64,000 nucleotides of DNA from Paenibacillus_AR sp051594765 (lineage in GTDB: Bacteria; Bacillota; Bacilli; Paenibacillales; NBRC-103111): positions 5,566 to 69,565 of the forward strand of contig NZ_JBPPGJ010000024.1 of assembly GCF_051594765.1 (NCBI RefSeq), read 5' to 3'. A model generated the notes under the pieces. The model was not told the origin of the DNA. It did no database searches and saw nothing but the letters and a program-made list of their open reading frames with translations. The translations under genes were made by a program, and so were the position numbers. Positions 1-7,775 of the stretch are shown here, in pieces (position 1 is the stretch's first letter; the number at the start of each line of letters is the position of its first letter).

Positions 1-120
1 ACCTCATTTCTCTCTATTGTTAGAAATCTCAGCAAGTGTAGCCGACTAGACCGGGCGGGTCCGGACATCCCCGTGAGGCTTGCCCTCCGGATTCCGCTTA
101 ATGCGTAACCCCTACCCCCA
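1..120 (-). promoter_or_regulatory. Possible structured 5' leader of a gene off the left edge
   Basis: This GC-rich patch sits next to a strongly AT-rich stretch (about 120-360) and has no convincing reading frame. Read on the minus strand it runs into a TGAGGT ribosome-site-like sequence at the window edge, so it probably is the untranslated leader of a minus-strand gene starting just left of position 1. On that strand, G-runs, GGAATCC, then ACCCG and GTCGGCTA occur in an order loosely like the cyclic-di-AMP (ydaO) riboswitch. I could not build the closing P1 helix, so the class is only a guess. Confidence 0.25.
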
Positions 121-459
121 AAACATGGTGCATCGTTGCCATGAAACAAGCTGTGCAATAAAACAAATTATTCCTTAAAGAGAACTAATTAAAAATGCCC
201 AAATGCTTATTACCACTTTTGCTCGTAATATGTCAATCGCTTAAGTCACTTTCTAACTATAAATTTGTTACAGATTTTTGTCAACGCATTAGATAAAGTT
301 CACAAAACGTTCTAAATTAAGCCATTTTCTTCATTTTACGTCCCATTTAAACTCTTTCTCTGTTGCACAAGTTGCATGAGCTTCCCAGTGAATCGTTCGC
401 ATAAATCCCTTCATATAATAGAAACCTACGCCTATATCCGACTTCTCTGGAGGGTGAAT
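121..459. other. AT-rich intergenic region without a gene
   Basis: No credible reading frame was found in this AT-rich spacer between a presumed minus-strand gene to the left and the plus-strand spore lipoprotein gene at 460. It should hold divergent promoters, but I could not assign definite -35/-10 pairs. Confidence 0.5.
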
Positions 460-1170
460 ATGATGGGGAAACGGACCAACTGGGCAAGAGGCATGCTCGG
501 GTTGACGGCCCTGGGGTTGACAGTCGTCTCCGGCTGCTATGAGATCAATCCGGGGGATAAACGCAACGAGACGAATTACAGCAGCAAGAGCGCGGAATCC
601 GCCGCGGACGACGGGCCCCGCGCGTATGGCTCCGAGCTGAACGGGCTGCTCATGCACCGGAATACCAAGCTGGCTTATGACGAGAAGCTGTCTGCCGCCG
701 TCTCGGACGTACCCGGAGTGGCTCAGGGCTATGTCCTGGTGACGGACAGCAACGCGTACGTGGCGCTGATGACCGACCATACGGCCACCGGGACCTCCGG
801 AGGCCAAGCCAGCCGTTATGAGACCAACAATACGGGCACCCAGGACGGATTCTACGATAACCGGACAGGCTCGAACACGGTGCCCGACCCCGACTGGATC
901 GCCAGCGGCACCAACAGCTGGGGCACGGTGCGGGACCACGAGGACCTGTCCCACCCGTTCAAGCAGACGGTGGCCCTGAAGGTGCGGGAGCTGAAGCCCG
1001 ATGTGAAGGATGTCTTCATCTCGGCCAACCGCGACTTCATCAACCAGGTGAACAAGCTGTCCCAGGAGCAGTGGATGGGGCGCTCTCTGGATCCTTTTGT
1101 GCAACAATTTAATGCAATGTGTGACCAGGTGTTTTCGTATCCGAACGGGTATCGTCATGCAATCGATTGA
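460..1170 (+). CDS. YhcN/YlaJ-family sporulation lipoprotein
   Basis: A 236-residue predicted lipoprotein. ATG 460 was chosen because GGAGG ends seven bases upstream (449-453); an in-frame ATG at 376 lacks such a site. The N-terminus has basic residues, a hydrophobic stretch and the lipobox LTVVSGC at about residues 19-25, so it should be lipid-anchored. The body contains VPGVAQGYVLVTDSNAYVAL and, towards the end, LKVRELKPDVKDVFISANRD, the hallmark pattern of the YhcN/YlaJ spore lipoproteins (known family; role in spore membranes or outgrowth poorly defined). A Gly/Thr/Asn-rich insertion separates the two halves. Single gene, followed by a strong terminator. Confidence 0.8.
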   Translation: MMGKRTNWARGMLGLTALGLTVVSGCYEINPGDKRNETNYSSKSAESAADDGPRAYGSELNGLLMHRNTKLAYDEKLSAAVSDVPGVAQGYVLVTDSNAYVALMTDHTATGTSGGQASRYETNNTGTQDGFYDNRTGSNTVPDPDWIASGTNSWGTVRDHEDLSHPFKQTVALKVRELKPDVKDVFISANRDFINQVNKLSQEQWMGRSLDPFVQQFNAMCDQVFSYPNGYRHAID

Positions 1171-1180
1171 ATAACGGGAT

Positions 1181-1210
1181 GGGGCCTGCTGGTACAGGCC
1201 CCATTTTTTT
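1181..1210 (+). terminator. Rho-independent terminator
   Basis: An 8-bp GC stem (GGGGCCTG / CAGGCCCC) with a six-base loop is followed by ATTTTTTT, eleven bases after the lipoprotein stop codon. Confidence 0.9.
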
Positions 1211-1386
1211 GCGCGTTCGCTGGCTGTTCGCAGGGGATTCTCAATAACGAATGCCCGAAACGGTTGACGGCGTGTCTGGTGAGGAACCCGATGACGGGAG
1301 CTCGAATTTCAGGTGGGGAAGGAAATTTCCAATTGATGGGGAATACCTTAAGATATAAAGGTTTTCATATTGGGGAGGAACCTGAA

Positions 1387-1710
1387 TTGGGACTATTTCT
1401 TCTATTTGTTGTTGCGGCTTGTATGCTGATTCTGATCTCGACCAGCCTGGACCGGAGAAGCGTCCGCAAGAACGGGGCCAGACGGCGGGGCAGCGATTCG
1501 TCCAGCGGGGATGTCATGCCGTTCATGTGGACGGATGACGACGACGGCCATCGCAATCGCCACCACGACGGCGGTGGAAGCCATCATCACCACGGTGGCG
1601 GGCATCACCACGGAGGGGACGACGGTGGCGGCTGCTCGGACAGCGGCGGCGGCTTCGACGGTGGCGGCGGGGATTGCGGCGGCGGAGATGGCGGTGGCGG
1701 GGGAGATTGA
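1387..1710 (+). CDS. Small membrane protein with Gly/His-rich tail
   Basis: A 107-residue protein read from TTG 1387, which has an ideal GGGGAGGAA site six bases upstream (1372-1380). An in-frame ATG at 1264 lacks a ribosome site. One hydrophobic segment (about residues 2-19, LFLLFVVAACMLILI) is followed by a basic stretch, an acidic WTDDDDG patch and a tail made almost only of Gly, His, Asp and a few Cys. The likely topology is a single anchor with the tail on one side of the membrane. The His/Asp/Cys content could bind metal, but nothing proves it. Similar Gly-rich tails occur in unrelated bacterial membrane proteins, so no family is assigned. Confidence 0.6.
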   Translation: MGLFLLFVVAACMLILISTSLDRRSVRKNGARRRGSDSSSGDVMPFMWTDDDDGHRNRHHDGGGSHHHHGGGHHHGGDDGGGCSDSGGGFDGGGGDCGGGDGGGGGD

Positions 1711-1885
1711 TTCTACCCACGACATAGCCACCGGCTGGACCGGTTAGGAAGTGCTGCAAGCCAGCGCCCGTAGGCGCTCTGGAGTGGCTGCCAACCGCGG
1801 CGGGTTGCGGCTAGCCTCTATAGGGGCCTCTTTTACTTGGCCTTTACACCGGCTCACCCGTATCTCGTTCCGTACCCTTCCGTTA
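1711..1885. other. Intergenic spacer between convergent genes
   Basis: This stretch holds no supported gene. It contains weak inverted repeats near 1790-1842 (a GCCTC...GGGGC stem followed by CTCTTTT) that could end the upstream plus-strand transcript. The four-unit repeat begins immediately after it. Confidence 0.4.
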
Positions 1886-2087
1886 GATCAACGGCCTATT
1901 TGCCCTTCATTCATTATTTTCACGTACATCGACACGATGAAAGGCATTTTTGCCTTTGATTAGGGGATAAGGATCCTCTTTGGAACTCAACGGGGTAACA
2001 AGCGGCATTTTTGCCTTTGATCTCGAACTTTGTTTTTTATCGTGGCGATCAGAGGCAATCGTGCCTTTGGTTGCGATGCAAAAAAAG
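1886..2087. repeat. Four-unit palindromic intergenic repeat, copy 1
   Basis: Four short cores of the form GGCnnnnnTGCC lie at 1893-1904, 1943-1954, 2004-2015 and 2054-2065, with centre spacings of 50, 61 and 50 bases. Unit 3 carries the flank GGGGTAACAAGC and unit 4 the variant GGCAATCGTGCC followed by TTTGG. A second array at 25659-25863 has the same four units in the same order with spacings of 52, 62 and 50. Both arrays sit between convergent genes and abut the terminator of the minus-strand gene. No reading frame or transposase is associated. Confidence 0.85.
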
Positions 2088-2115
2088 AGGACCTGCGCTC
2101 CAAGAGCCAGGTCCT
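2080..2115 (-). terminator. Terminator for ydbT
   Basis: On the minus strand an 8-bp stem (AGGACCTG / CAGGTCCT) is followed by CTTTTTTT, about 85 bases past the ydbT stop. The T-run overlaps the end of the four-unit repeat. Confidence 0.85.
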
Positions 2116-2199
2116 AAACGTTATATTATCAAAAAGGGGGTCGAGATTTAGTATAGGCGCCGAACGTTAAAGGAAGATGAACCGAATATTACGGTTGTA

Positions 2200-3972
2200 T
2201 TACAAATCCGTCCGGACGCCAGGCTTCGGATCTGCCGGAATCCCGTTCCGTCCTGCTCCGTGCAGCAGCTCTATCGCCGTGCTGTAGGACAGCCCCTTCA
2301 TGCGGTAGTGCGACCCCAGGGGACCTGCCGCCAGGGACAGCCGGAGAGCGGCCAGCCCGCTTCTGCGCTGCAGCGGGTTCTGGGCGACGGTCAAGTATTG
2401 GATCCGGCGTGCCGGCACGATCAGGACGCTGTCCGTCAGATACCCGTGGCGCAAGGACAACCTGCCCCCCTCTACGGCATATCCGGCCTTGCGGTAGGAA
2501 CGGTAGCCTCCCGCCGCGGCCAGCGCTGCGGCCAAGAAGCCCCACTCCCCGTAGGGCAGCAGCCACCAGGCGGCCCCAGACGCGGCAGCCAGTATGAGAG
2601 GCAGCGGGAGCATGTAGCCCCACAGCGCCTTGCCCGGCAGAGAGCGGAAGGGGATCTGATCCGGAGCAGCCGCGAATTCCGGGCAGAGCTCCCGCAGGAA
2701 GGGCTCCAGCTCCTCCTCCCGCATGAGCGGGAACAGGAGGGTGCTCTCCCCCTGCCGGTTGCCGTAGCCGGCGCATACGACATGGACGGCGGCCAGCCGG
2801 AACGGGCGCCAGATCAGCTCCCGGGTGATCCGGACCGCCTGGATCCTCCGCACCGGAAGCGTCACCTTGTTCCGTTCCAGTAGCCCCCGGGTGATCCGGA
2901 GATCCCCTCCATGCAGGCTGACCGTGAAGCCGGCGAAGCGGACGATGGAGCTGCCCACGGCCAGCAGCCAGGAGAAGAACAGCACCGCTGCAGCCAGCAG
3001 TAGGAACACCCTCGGTCCGGACAGCTCCGCCAGCAGCCGGAACGGCCGGAAGCCGGGGAACACGTCATCTGCCTGGGACAGGCCTGCGAACAGCAGGGAG
3101 ATGCCGACGCCCAGGTTGTTGACGGTGAGCCCCGCCAGGAACAGCCGGCCCGCCGGCAGACGGTAGACCGGCTCCTGCTCCGGCGCTGTGGCCGGGGCGA
3201 CTGCTGTGCGGCTCCCGCCGAGCGGGAGAGGCGCGCTTGCGCCCGGGGCGGCCGTGTCCGGGGGTGCCCCCGAGGCGGCAGCCTCAGCGGCCGCAGGCGG
3301 CTCCGCAGCATGCGCCGAGGCCGCGGGCCTGGCAGCGCCAGGCGGCGTGGCGCTTCCGGCGTACGCTGCGGGAGGCGGCCCCGCCGGAAGCGCGGCTGCC
3401 GGGCCTTCGCCGCAGCTGCCGTACGCCGCCGGCGCGTCACCGGCGTAGGCGACGCCTGCGGTAAGCGCAGCCTCTCCGCCCCCGCCTACCGCCCCTACCT
3501 CTGCGCCGCCGACGGCCGCTTCCCCTCGGAGCGCCCGCTCCAGCCATTGGGCCTCGCTGCGCGAGAGCGCGGTGAAGACGGCCTCCGGCTTGGTCCCTCC
3601 GGCCGTCTGGACTTGAACCTGCACCAGCCCGAAGACCCGGTGCAGGATGCCCTCCGAGGTGTCCAGCGTCTGGACACGGCCGAGCGGGATGCTCATCTGC
3701 TTCTTCACCAGGACGCCCGCTTCAATCCGGAGCGCCCCGTCCTCCACCTGGTACCGGAACCACCACCACCGGAGGAAGCCCCAGACGAAGGCGCCTACCA
3801 CCAGAGCCGCTCCTACCGCCAGCCTCCAATAGAGGTCCCGGTCCGATCCCTCCCGCTGGAACCCATGTGAGACGAACAGCACCAGAAGCGGAATAAGCAG
3901 CTCCTTCAGATGGCGGAGGGAGCTCAGAACGATCATCAGCTTGTGCTGGCGCTTGCCGTCAGATATCTTCAT
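2200..3972 (-). CDS. ydbT: YdbT-like bacterial PH-domain membrane protein
   Basis: A 590-residue membrane protein with repeated bPH2 (DUF304) domains. Hydrophobic pairs precede each PH unit: near the N-terminus (LLIPLLVLFVSHGF, then VGAALVVGAFVWGFL), in the middle (LFLAGLTVNNLGVGISLLFAGL and VFLLLAAAVLFFSWLLAVG), and near residues 440-490. Typical PH strings are PLGRVQTLDTSEGILHRVFG, RRIQAVRITRELIWRPF and PARRIQYLTVAQNPLQRRSG. ATG 3972 overlaps the ydbS stop by 14 bases, the usual ydbS-ydbT arrangement in Bacillus, where the pair has been linked to resistance to a bacteriocin. About 120 residues of Ala/Pro/Gly-rich low complexity (roughly 150-275) between PH units 1 and 2 is unusual. Confidence 0.85.
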   Translation of the reverse strand: MKISDGKRQHKLMIVLSSLRHLKELLIPLLVLFVSHGFQREGSDRDLYWRLAVGAALVVGAFVWGFLRWWWFRYQVEDGALRIEAGVLVKKQMSIPLGRVQTLDTSEGILHRVFGLVQVQVQTAGGTKPEAVFTALSRSEAQWLERALRGEAAVGGAEVGAVGGGGEAALTAGVAYAGDAPAAYGSCGEGPAAALPAGPPPAAYAGSATPPGAARPAASAHAAEPPAAAEAAASGAPPDTAAPGASAPLPLGGSRTAVAPATAPEQEPVYRLPAGRLFLAGLTVNNLGVGISLLFAGLSQADDVFPGFRPFRLLAELSGPRVFLLLAAAVLFFSWLLAVGSSIVRFAGFTVSLHGGDLRITRGLLERNKVTLPVRRIQAVRITRELIWRPFRLAAVHVVCAGYGNRQGESTLLFPLMREEELEPFLRELCPEFAAAPDQIPFRSLPGKALWGYMLPLPLILAAASGAAWWLLPYGEWGFLAAALAAAGGYRSYRKAGYAVEGGRLSLRHGYLTDSVLIVPARRIQYLTVAQNPLQRRSGLAALRLSLAAGPLGSHYRMKGLSYSTAIELLHGAGRNGIPADPKPGVRTDL

Positions 3973-4441
3973 GCGCAAGCCTCGCCAAGCCGCTGATTCT
4001 CTGGCGGACTTCATCCGCCGTACCCGCATCCAGCCCCGGAATCTCGTGACTTCCCGCAGCTGTGGAGAACGTGATTCCGGCCAGCCCGTACCGTCTCATG
4101 ACGGGTCCCATCTTCAGGTCCACATGCTGGACGCGCACCATGGGGATCACCGTTCTCCGTACGGTCCAGAAGCCGCGGAGGAGATCAATCTCGTCCTCGC
4201 GTATTTCATATCTCCAGGTTCTCCACATATAGGGCGGGCGGACGTAGCCGGCCAGTCCGATCTCCAAGACTCCGGCAAGAGCCGCCACAGCCCCAAGCCA
4301 CCACGGCCACGACCACATGTACCAAGCCGCCAGCAGCCCAGCGGCCGCCAACAGCAGCCCTCCTCCTGCCAGCCAGGCGGTCAGCCTCCATACCCGGATC
4401 ATCCGCCGGTCGATCCGCTCGACAGGCATCCTCGTTTCCAT
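3959..4441 (-). CDS. ydbS: YdbS-like PH-domain protein
   Basis: A 160-residue protein. The ATG at 4441 is preceded by AGGAGGG with a six-base spacer; the upstream ATG at 4465 would place the ribosome site inside the gene. Two hydrophobic segments (LTAWLAGGGLLLAAAGLLAAW and WLGAVAALAGVLEIGLAGYV) are followed by a bPH2 domain with the string WTVRRTVIPMVRVQHVDLKMGPVMRRYGL. It is the first gene of the ydbS-ydbT pair and overlaps the next start, so the two products are probably made together and may form one complex. Confidence 0.85.
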   Translation of the reverse strand: METRMPVERIDRRMIRVWRLTAWLAGGGLLLAAAGLLAAWYMWSWPWWLGAVAALAGVLEIGLAGYVRPPYMWRTWRYEIREDEIDLLRGFWTVRRTVIPMVRVQHVDLKMGPVMRRYGLAGITFSTAAGSHEIPGLDAGTADEVRQRISGLARLAHEDI

Positions 4442-4572
4442 GTCCATCCCTCCTACTGGCTCCATTGTAAGGGATGGCCCCCATCCCTTGCCAATCGAAT
4501 CGGACCCGCTCTCTTTCGTTATCGCCCTTACTGCTGCTTCATCATATTAAAGTGGATGCAATAAATGCAGAA

Positions 4573-4597
4573 ACCCGGCCTCGGATACCGGCCGGGT
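4573..4597 (-). terminator. Weak hairpin terminator after lysR
   Basis: A perfect 8-bp GC stem (ACCCGGCC / GGCCGGGT) lies just beyond the lysR stop, but only TTTCTGC follows on the minus strand, so termination may be partial and allow read-through into ydbS. Confidence 0.5.
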
Positions 4598-4615
4598 CAT
4601 AAGACGCTGAAGCTT

Positions 4616-5518
4616 TTATTTCTCTCCTGATTGCATTGTCTGCTTGGATAACGTCCCAAAATAGTCTGCAACGACCTCACGGAATTCCAGGGCAGCCCGC
4701 GAAATGTATCGGCTCCTGTGCCACAGCAAAGCAATCTCCCGTACCAATTCGTGATTCTCGACCTGAAGATATTTGATATGTTCCCATGATTGCTTTGCCG
4801 TACTTGGTATGAAGGCTATGCCAATTTCTGCTTCAACAAGTGTGCTTAACCTTGCAGGCTCGTCTCCCTCATACACGTATTTAGGCGCAAATCCTACCGA
4901 TTGGCATACAGAGTCCACTAAATCGCGAACGCCGTAGCCTCTTTTTACACCGACAAACCATTCCTCCTTTAGTTCCGTCAAGGAGACGCTATCTCGGTTT
5001 GCCAACCGATGCCCCTTTGGTACAGCTACAAGGATGGGGTCGATGAATACGATTTGACATTCAATATCATCCCCTTGAACAGGAGCTGAAGACAAGCAGA
5101 GATCGACCTCTCCTCTTTGAAGAAGCATCACCATTTCCTGCGAGTTGAGCATTTGCACATGAAATTGGATATTGGGCCGCTTTTTCCGAAATTCACGAAG
5201 GATATGTGGCAACGGACTTGCGGTGGTCACCGCCAATTCGAGTGTCCCCTGTTCAGGGCTTAATAAATCGCTAATCTCTTGCTTCCCTTGTTCCAATTCA
5301 AACAATGCCCTTTCTGCACGGCGAAGGAACCTGCTTCCGAACTCATTCAATCGCAGCTTCCTCCCGGTTCGATCGAAAAGAGAGACCCCCAGATCCTCCT
5401 CCAAGCGTTGAATCGTTCTGCTTAGAGACGATTGAGTCACGTGCAGACTTTGTGCAGCTTCGGTCACATGTTCCAACCGAGCTACCGCGAGAAAATATTG
5501 CAGTTGAAGAAGTTCCAT
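4616..5518 (-). CDS. LysR-family transcriptional regulator
   Basis: A 300-residue regulator of normal LysR length. The start at 5518 has AGGAG five bases upstream and yields the classic N-terminus MELLQLQYFLAVARLEHVTE, then the winged helix (AAQSLHVTQSSLSRTIQRLEEDLG, residues about 18-41) and an effector-binding domain from about residue 90. It is divergent from an MFS exporter 110 bases away, which it probably controls in response to an unknown ligand. Codon use is clearly more AT-rich than in the flanking genes and is shared with the MFS gene, which suggests joint acquisition. Confidence 0.9.
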   Translation of the reverse strand: MELLQLQYFLAVARLEHVTEAAQSLHVTQSSLSRTIQRLEEDLGVSLFDRTGRKLRLNEFGSRFLRRAERALFELEQGKQEISDLLSPEQGTLELAVTTASPLPHILREFRKKRPNIQFHVQMLNSQEMVMLLQRGEVDLCLSSAPVQGDDIECQIVFIDPILVAVPKGHRLANRDSVSLTELKEEWFVGVKRGYGVRDLVDSVCQSVGFAPKYVYEGDEPARLSTLVEAEIGIAFIPSTAKQSWEHIKYLQVENHELVREIALLWHRSRYISRAALEFREVVADYFGTLSKQTMQSGEK

Positions 5519-5549
5519 ATCGCTCCTCTCATTCCCTCCAATGCATGAA

Positions 5550-5558
5550 ATTATAACA
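5550..5558 (-). promoter_or_regulatory. Extended -10 promoter of lysR
   Basis: The minus strand reads TGTTATAAT, an extended -10 element, about 32 bases before the lysR start. No good -35 box is present. It lies 10 bases from the -35 box of the divergent MFS promoter. Confidence 0.5.
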
Positions 5559-5567
5559 TGAAATGCG

Positions 5568-5597
5568 TTGGAATAAATGACCCTTTTCAAATACGAT
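5568..5597 (+). promoter_or_regulatory. Promoter of the divergent MFS gene
   Basis: TTGGAA (5568-5573), an 18-base spacer and TACGAT (5592-5597) lie 31 bases before the MFS start codon. Being beside the lysR promoter fits LysR-type control of both genes. Confidence 0.45.
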
Positions 5598-5628
5598 GAA
5601 AGCATGTCGTATTGGGAGGGGATTTACA

Positions 5629-7041
5629 ATGAGTGTCAGCAACAAGCGGTTGATCATTTCTGTCGGACTGGGAATACTCTTGAACCCATTAAATTCTTCG
5701 ATGGTTTCGGTGGCCATTGCACGGCTTCAAGATGTGTACCGACTTGATTTTACAGGAATTTCATGGATCATTTCTTCTTTCTACATCGCCAGTGCTATCG
5801 CCCAACCTATCATGGGAAGGGCCAGCGATTTATTCGGCCGCCGGAAGATTTTTATTACCGGGCTTGTTGTAGCCTTCATAGCATCATTACTCGCTCCACT
5901 ATCACCAAACTTTGGGTGGCTCATCGCGTTCCGCATAGTGCAATCCTTCGGAACAAGTATGATGGTTGCGGTTGGAATGGCTATTGTACGAATTTATATC
6001 ACGGAGAAACAAGCGACTGCCTTGTCTGTATTGTCCATATTTCTATCCGGGGCTGCCGCATTGGGACCCTTCATTGGCGGAGTCTTGATTCACTGGTGGG
6101 ATTGGCATGCTATCTTTCTCATCAATATTCCGTTCGTATTGGCGAGCTTTCTGTTAGCATGGAGGACTATTCCTAAGGACGAGTCACCAACATCCGTTAC
6201 ACGCAACATGTCCTTTCGTAAATGGTTGGATTGGATTGATGCATCAGGGATCCTGCTCTTCACAGTGGGTCTGGTTTCCCTGCTCGTTGGATTAATGTCA
6301 GCCGAATCAACAGGTCATGTCTCATTAAGATATGTCATTGTAGGGCTGGTAGGCCTCGTGACGTTGGGCGCTTTCGTAAGACACGAGTTAAAAGCGGGGG
6401 CACCCTTTCTTCCTTTGCGATCCTTTGCCAAATATCCTGCAATGACTTGGGTTAATGTCCAATTCATGCTTGTTAACGCACTTTTTTACTCGCTCTTTTT
6501 CGGGCTTCCGTCCTACTTGCAAATGGTACGACAGGTTAGCGAGTTCCATACAGGGCTTCTCATGCTAAGCTTGGGCTTGTGCTCGCTCGCTGCTTCTCCA
6601 TTGGCAGGACGATGGATCGATCATTCAGGGCCCCGGCCAGCATTGCTCTTGTCCGGAATGCTGATGACATTGGGGTCAATATGGATCGTTACATGGAACC
6701 AAACCTCACCGGTTATCAGTGTATGTGTAACTTTAGCGTTATTCGGCATCAGCAACGGATTAAACAGTGTCGGCATGCAAGCGGCCTTGTTCCAAATTTC
6801 TCCAAAAGAAATCATTGGGGTAGCCTCTGGATTATTTAATACATCAAGATACCTGGGAACCATTCTTTCTTCATTGCTGATCGGTATCGTAATGAGAGGT
6901 ACGTTCAGCTTCGAGGGATTTCGATACCTTGGGATTATCCTAACAGTATTTGCATTATCTTTGGTATTCATGAATCGGCGCTCCGTGAGGCAGGACCATG
7001 GCAGGAGTGGCAGGTCATCCATACTCAAGAGGCCGGAATAA
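5629..7041 (+). CDS. DHA2 (EmrB/QacA)-type MFS drug exporter
   Basis: A 470-residue membrane protein, the right length for the 14-helix DHA2 group. ATG 5629 has GGGAGGGG seven bases upstream. Visible family motifs are motif A GRASDLFGRRK after the second helix and motif C-like GAAALGPFIGGVLI in helix 5, followed by WHAIFLINIPFVLASF, typical of EmrB/QacA proteins. It should export small hydrophobic compounds by proton antiport; the substrate is unknown. It is divergent from the LysR gene and shares its AT-rich composition. The transcript ends at the hairpin 7045-7071. Confidence 0.88.
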   Translation: MSVSNKRLIISVGLGILLNPLNSSMVSVAIARLQDVYRLDFTGISWIISSFYIASAIAQPIMGRASDLFGRRKIFITGLVVAFIASLLAPLSPNFGWLIAFRIVQSFGTSMMVAVGMAIVRIYITEKQATALSVLSIFLSGAAALGPFIGGVLIHWWDWHAIFLINIPFVLASFLLAWRTIPKDESPTSVTRNMSFRKWLDWIDASGILLFTVGLVSLLVGLMSAESTGHVSLRYVIVGLVGLVTLGAFVRHELKAGAPFLPLRSFAKYPAMTWVNVQFMLVNALFYSLFFGLPSYLQMVRQVSEFHTGLLMLSLGLCSLAASPLAGRWIDHSGPRPALLLSGMLMTLGSIWIVTWNQTSPVISVCVTLALFGISNGLNSVGMQAALFQISPKEIIGVASGLFNTSRYLGTILSSLLIGIVMRGTFSFEGFRYLGIILTVFALSLVFMNRRSVRQDHGRSGRSSILKRPE

Positions 7042-7071
7042 AAAAAGGCCGGGCTTGCGAAGCCCGGCCTT
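7040..7071 (-). terminator. Shared terminator of MFS and CsoR-like genes
   Basis: A 12-bp stem (AAGGCCGGGCTT / AAGCCCGGCCTT) with a four-base loop lies between the two convergent stops. On the minus strand it is followed by a T-run of seven, making it a strong terminator for the CsoR-like gene; it is weaker on the plus strand. Confidence 0.85.
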
Positions 7072-7076
7072 GCCTG

Positions 7077-7340
7077 CTATTTGCTCTTGATGAACAGCTC
7101 GACGGCGTCCTTCACCAGCTTGCTGGAGTTCTTCCCGGCCTTCTCCTCCAGGATGTTCTTCTCCAGATTGGTCGCGACGACGTAGGCGATGGTCTTGTCG
7201 ACGGCGCTCCGGACAGCGGCCAACTGGCTGACCACATCCTTGCAAGCCTCGTCCTCCTCCATCATCTTGAGTACTCCCCGGACTTGGCCTTCAATCCGCT
7301 TCAACCGTTTCTTCACGTCATCATCGAATTTCACCGGCAT
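7077..7340 (-). CDS. CsoR/RcnR-family sensor, YrkD/CstR-like
   Basis: An 87-residue all-alpha regulator of the DUF156 family, with VKKRLKRIEGQVRGVLKMMEEDEACKDVVSQLAAVRSAV. The copper-binding His and second Cys of true CsoR are absent: the segment reads YVVATNLEKNI. Only the Cys of EACKDVV remains, so it is not a copper sensor. It resembles YrkD/CstR-type proteins linked to persulfide chemistry, although CstR has a second Cys where this protein has Asn. GTG at 7334 fits the ribosome site (GGAGG, eight-base spacer) better than ATG 7340. Its own candidate operator lies just upstream. Genomic company of DsrE-like and thioredoxin proteins supports a sulfur role. Confidence 0.82.
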   Translation of the reverse strand: MPVKFDDDVKKRLKRIEGQVRGVLKMMEEDEACKDVVSQLAAVRSAVDKTIAYVVATNLEKNILEEKAGKNSSKLVKDAVELFIKSK

Positions 7341-7348
7341 CGCCTCCC

Positions 7349-7364
7349 ATACCCATATAGGTAT
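7349..7364 (-). promoter_or_regulatory. CsoR-family type operator
   Basis: ATACCCATATAGGTAT is a near-perfect 16-base palindrome of the TACCC...GGGTA class bound by CsoR-family repressors. It lies 9 bases upstream of the CsoR-like start codon and overlaps its ribosome-site region, which suggests autoregulation. Confidence 0.6.
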
Positions 7365-7439
7365 TATTATGAAGGAAGGCGCTTTCGGCTGCAACGGGTT
7401 TTTTCACGGTACGGCAGGCGGTGTCTGGTCAGTCCCTTG

Positions 7440-7775
7440 TCATTCCTCGGGCTCCCTCAGCAATAGCCGCAGCAGCTCCTCCTTGGGCCGGTAGCCCGCC
7501 AAGTGAGCGGTCTCCCTGCCGTCCCGGAACAGCTTCATGCTGGGGATGCCCCGGACCTTCAGACGGAACAGGAGCTCCCGGTTGTCGTCCGCATTCACCC
7601 GCGCCACCACGGCCCGGTCCCCCGCCTCCGCCGCCAGCTCCTCCAGGATCGGCATCATCCGCTGGCAGGGTTCGCACCAAGGGGCCCAGAACTCCACCAG
7701 AACCGGACGGTCCGCCTCCAACACCCGATAGTTGAAGCTATCCTCGTCCACGTCGATCCAGCTTATGCCTCCCAT
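7440..7775 (-). CDS. Thioredoxin-fold protein with WCEPC active site
   Basis: A 111-residue single-domain thioredoxin. The active site is APWCEPCQRMMPIL at about residues 31-44, so the usual WCGPC has Glu in place of Gly, a change expected to alter redox potential. The cis-Pro loop is seen as KVRGIPSMKLFRDG. ATG 7775 overlaps the end of the upstream MFS gene by 13 bases and has GGGGAG five bases before it, so it is translationally coupled to that gene. It probably reduces disulfides or persulfides in the cytoplasm; the partners are inferred only from the gene neighbourhood. Confidence 0.88.
   Translation of the reverse strand: MGGISWIDVDEDSFNYRVLEADRPVLVEFWAPWCEPCQRMMPILEELAAEAGDRAVVARVNADDNRELLFRLKVRGIPSMKLFRDGRETAHLAGYRPKEELLRLLLREPEE

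Noticed and set aside
1402..1759. Antisense and shifted frames across the Gly/His-rich gene
   Set aside because: Simple-sequence GGC/CAC repeats keep other frames open; the products are Arg/His or Ala/Thr/Val runs with no start signals.
1886..2087. The four-unit array as a CRISPR
   Set aside because: The cores are only about 12 bases, imperfect, and spaced unequally with conserved inter-unit sequence; no cas genes are present.
2189..3870. Several long open frames on both strands overlapping ydbT
   Set aside because: They arise from the very GC-rich Ala/Pro coding region; they lack ribosome sites and family resemblance, while the ydbT frame has clear PH-domain motifs.
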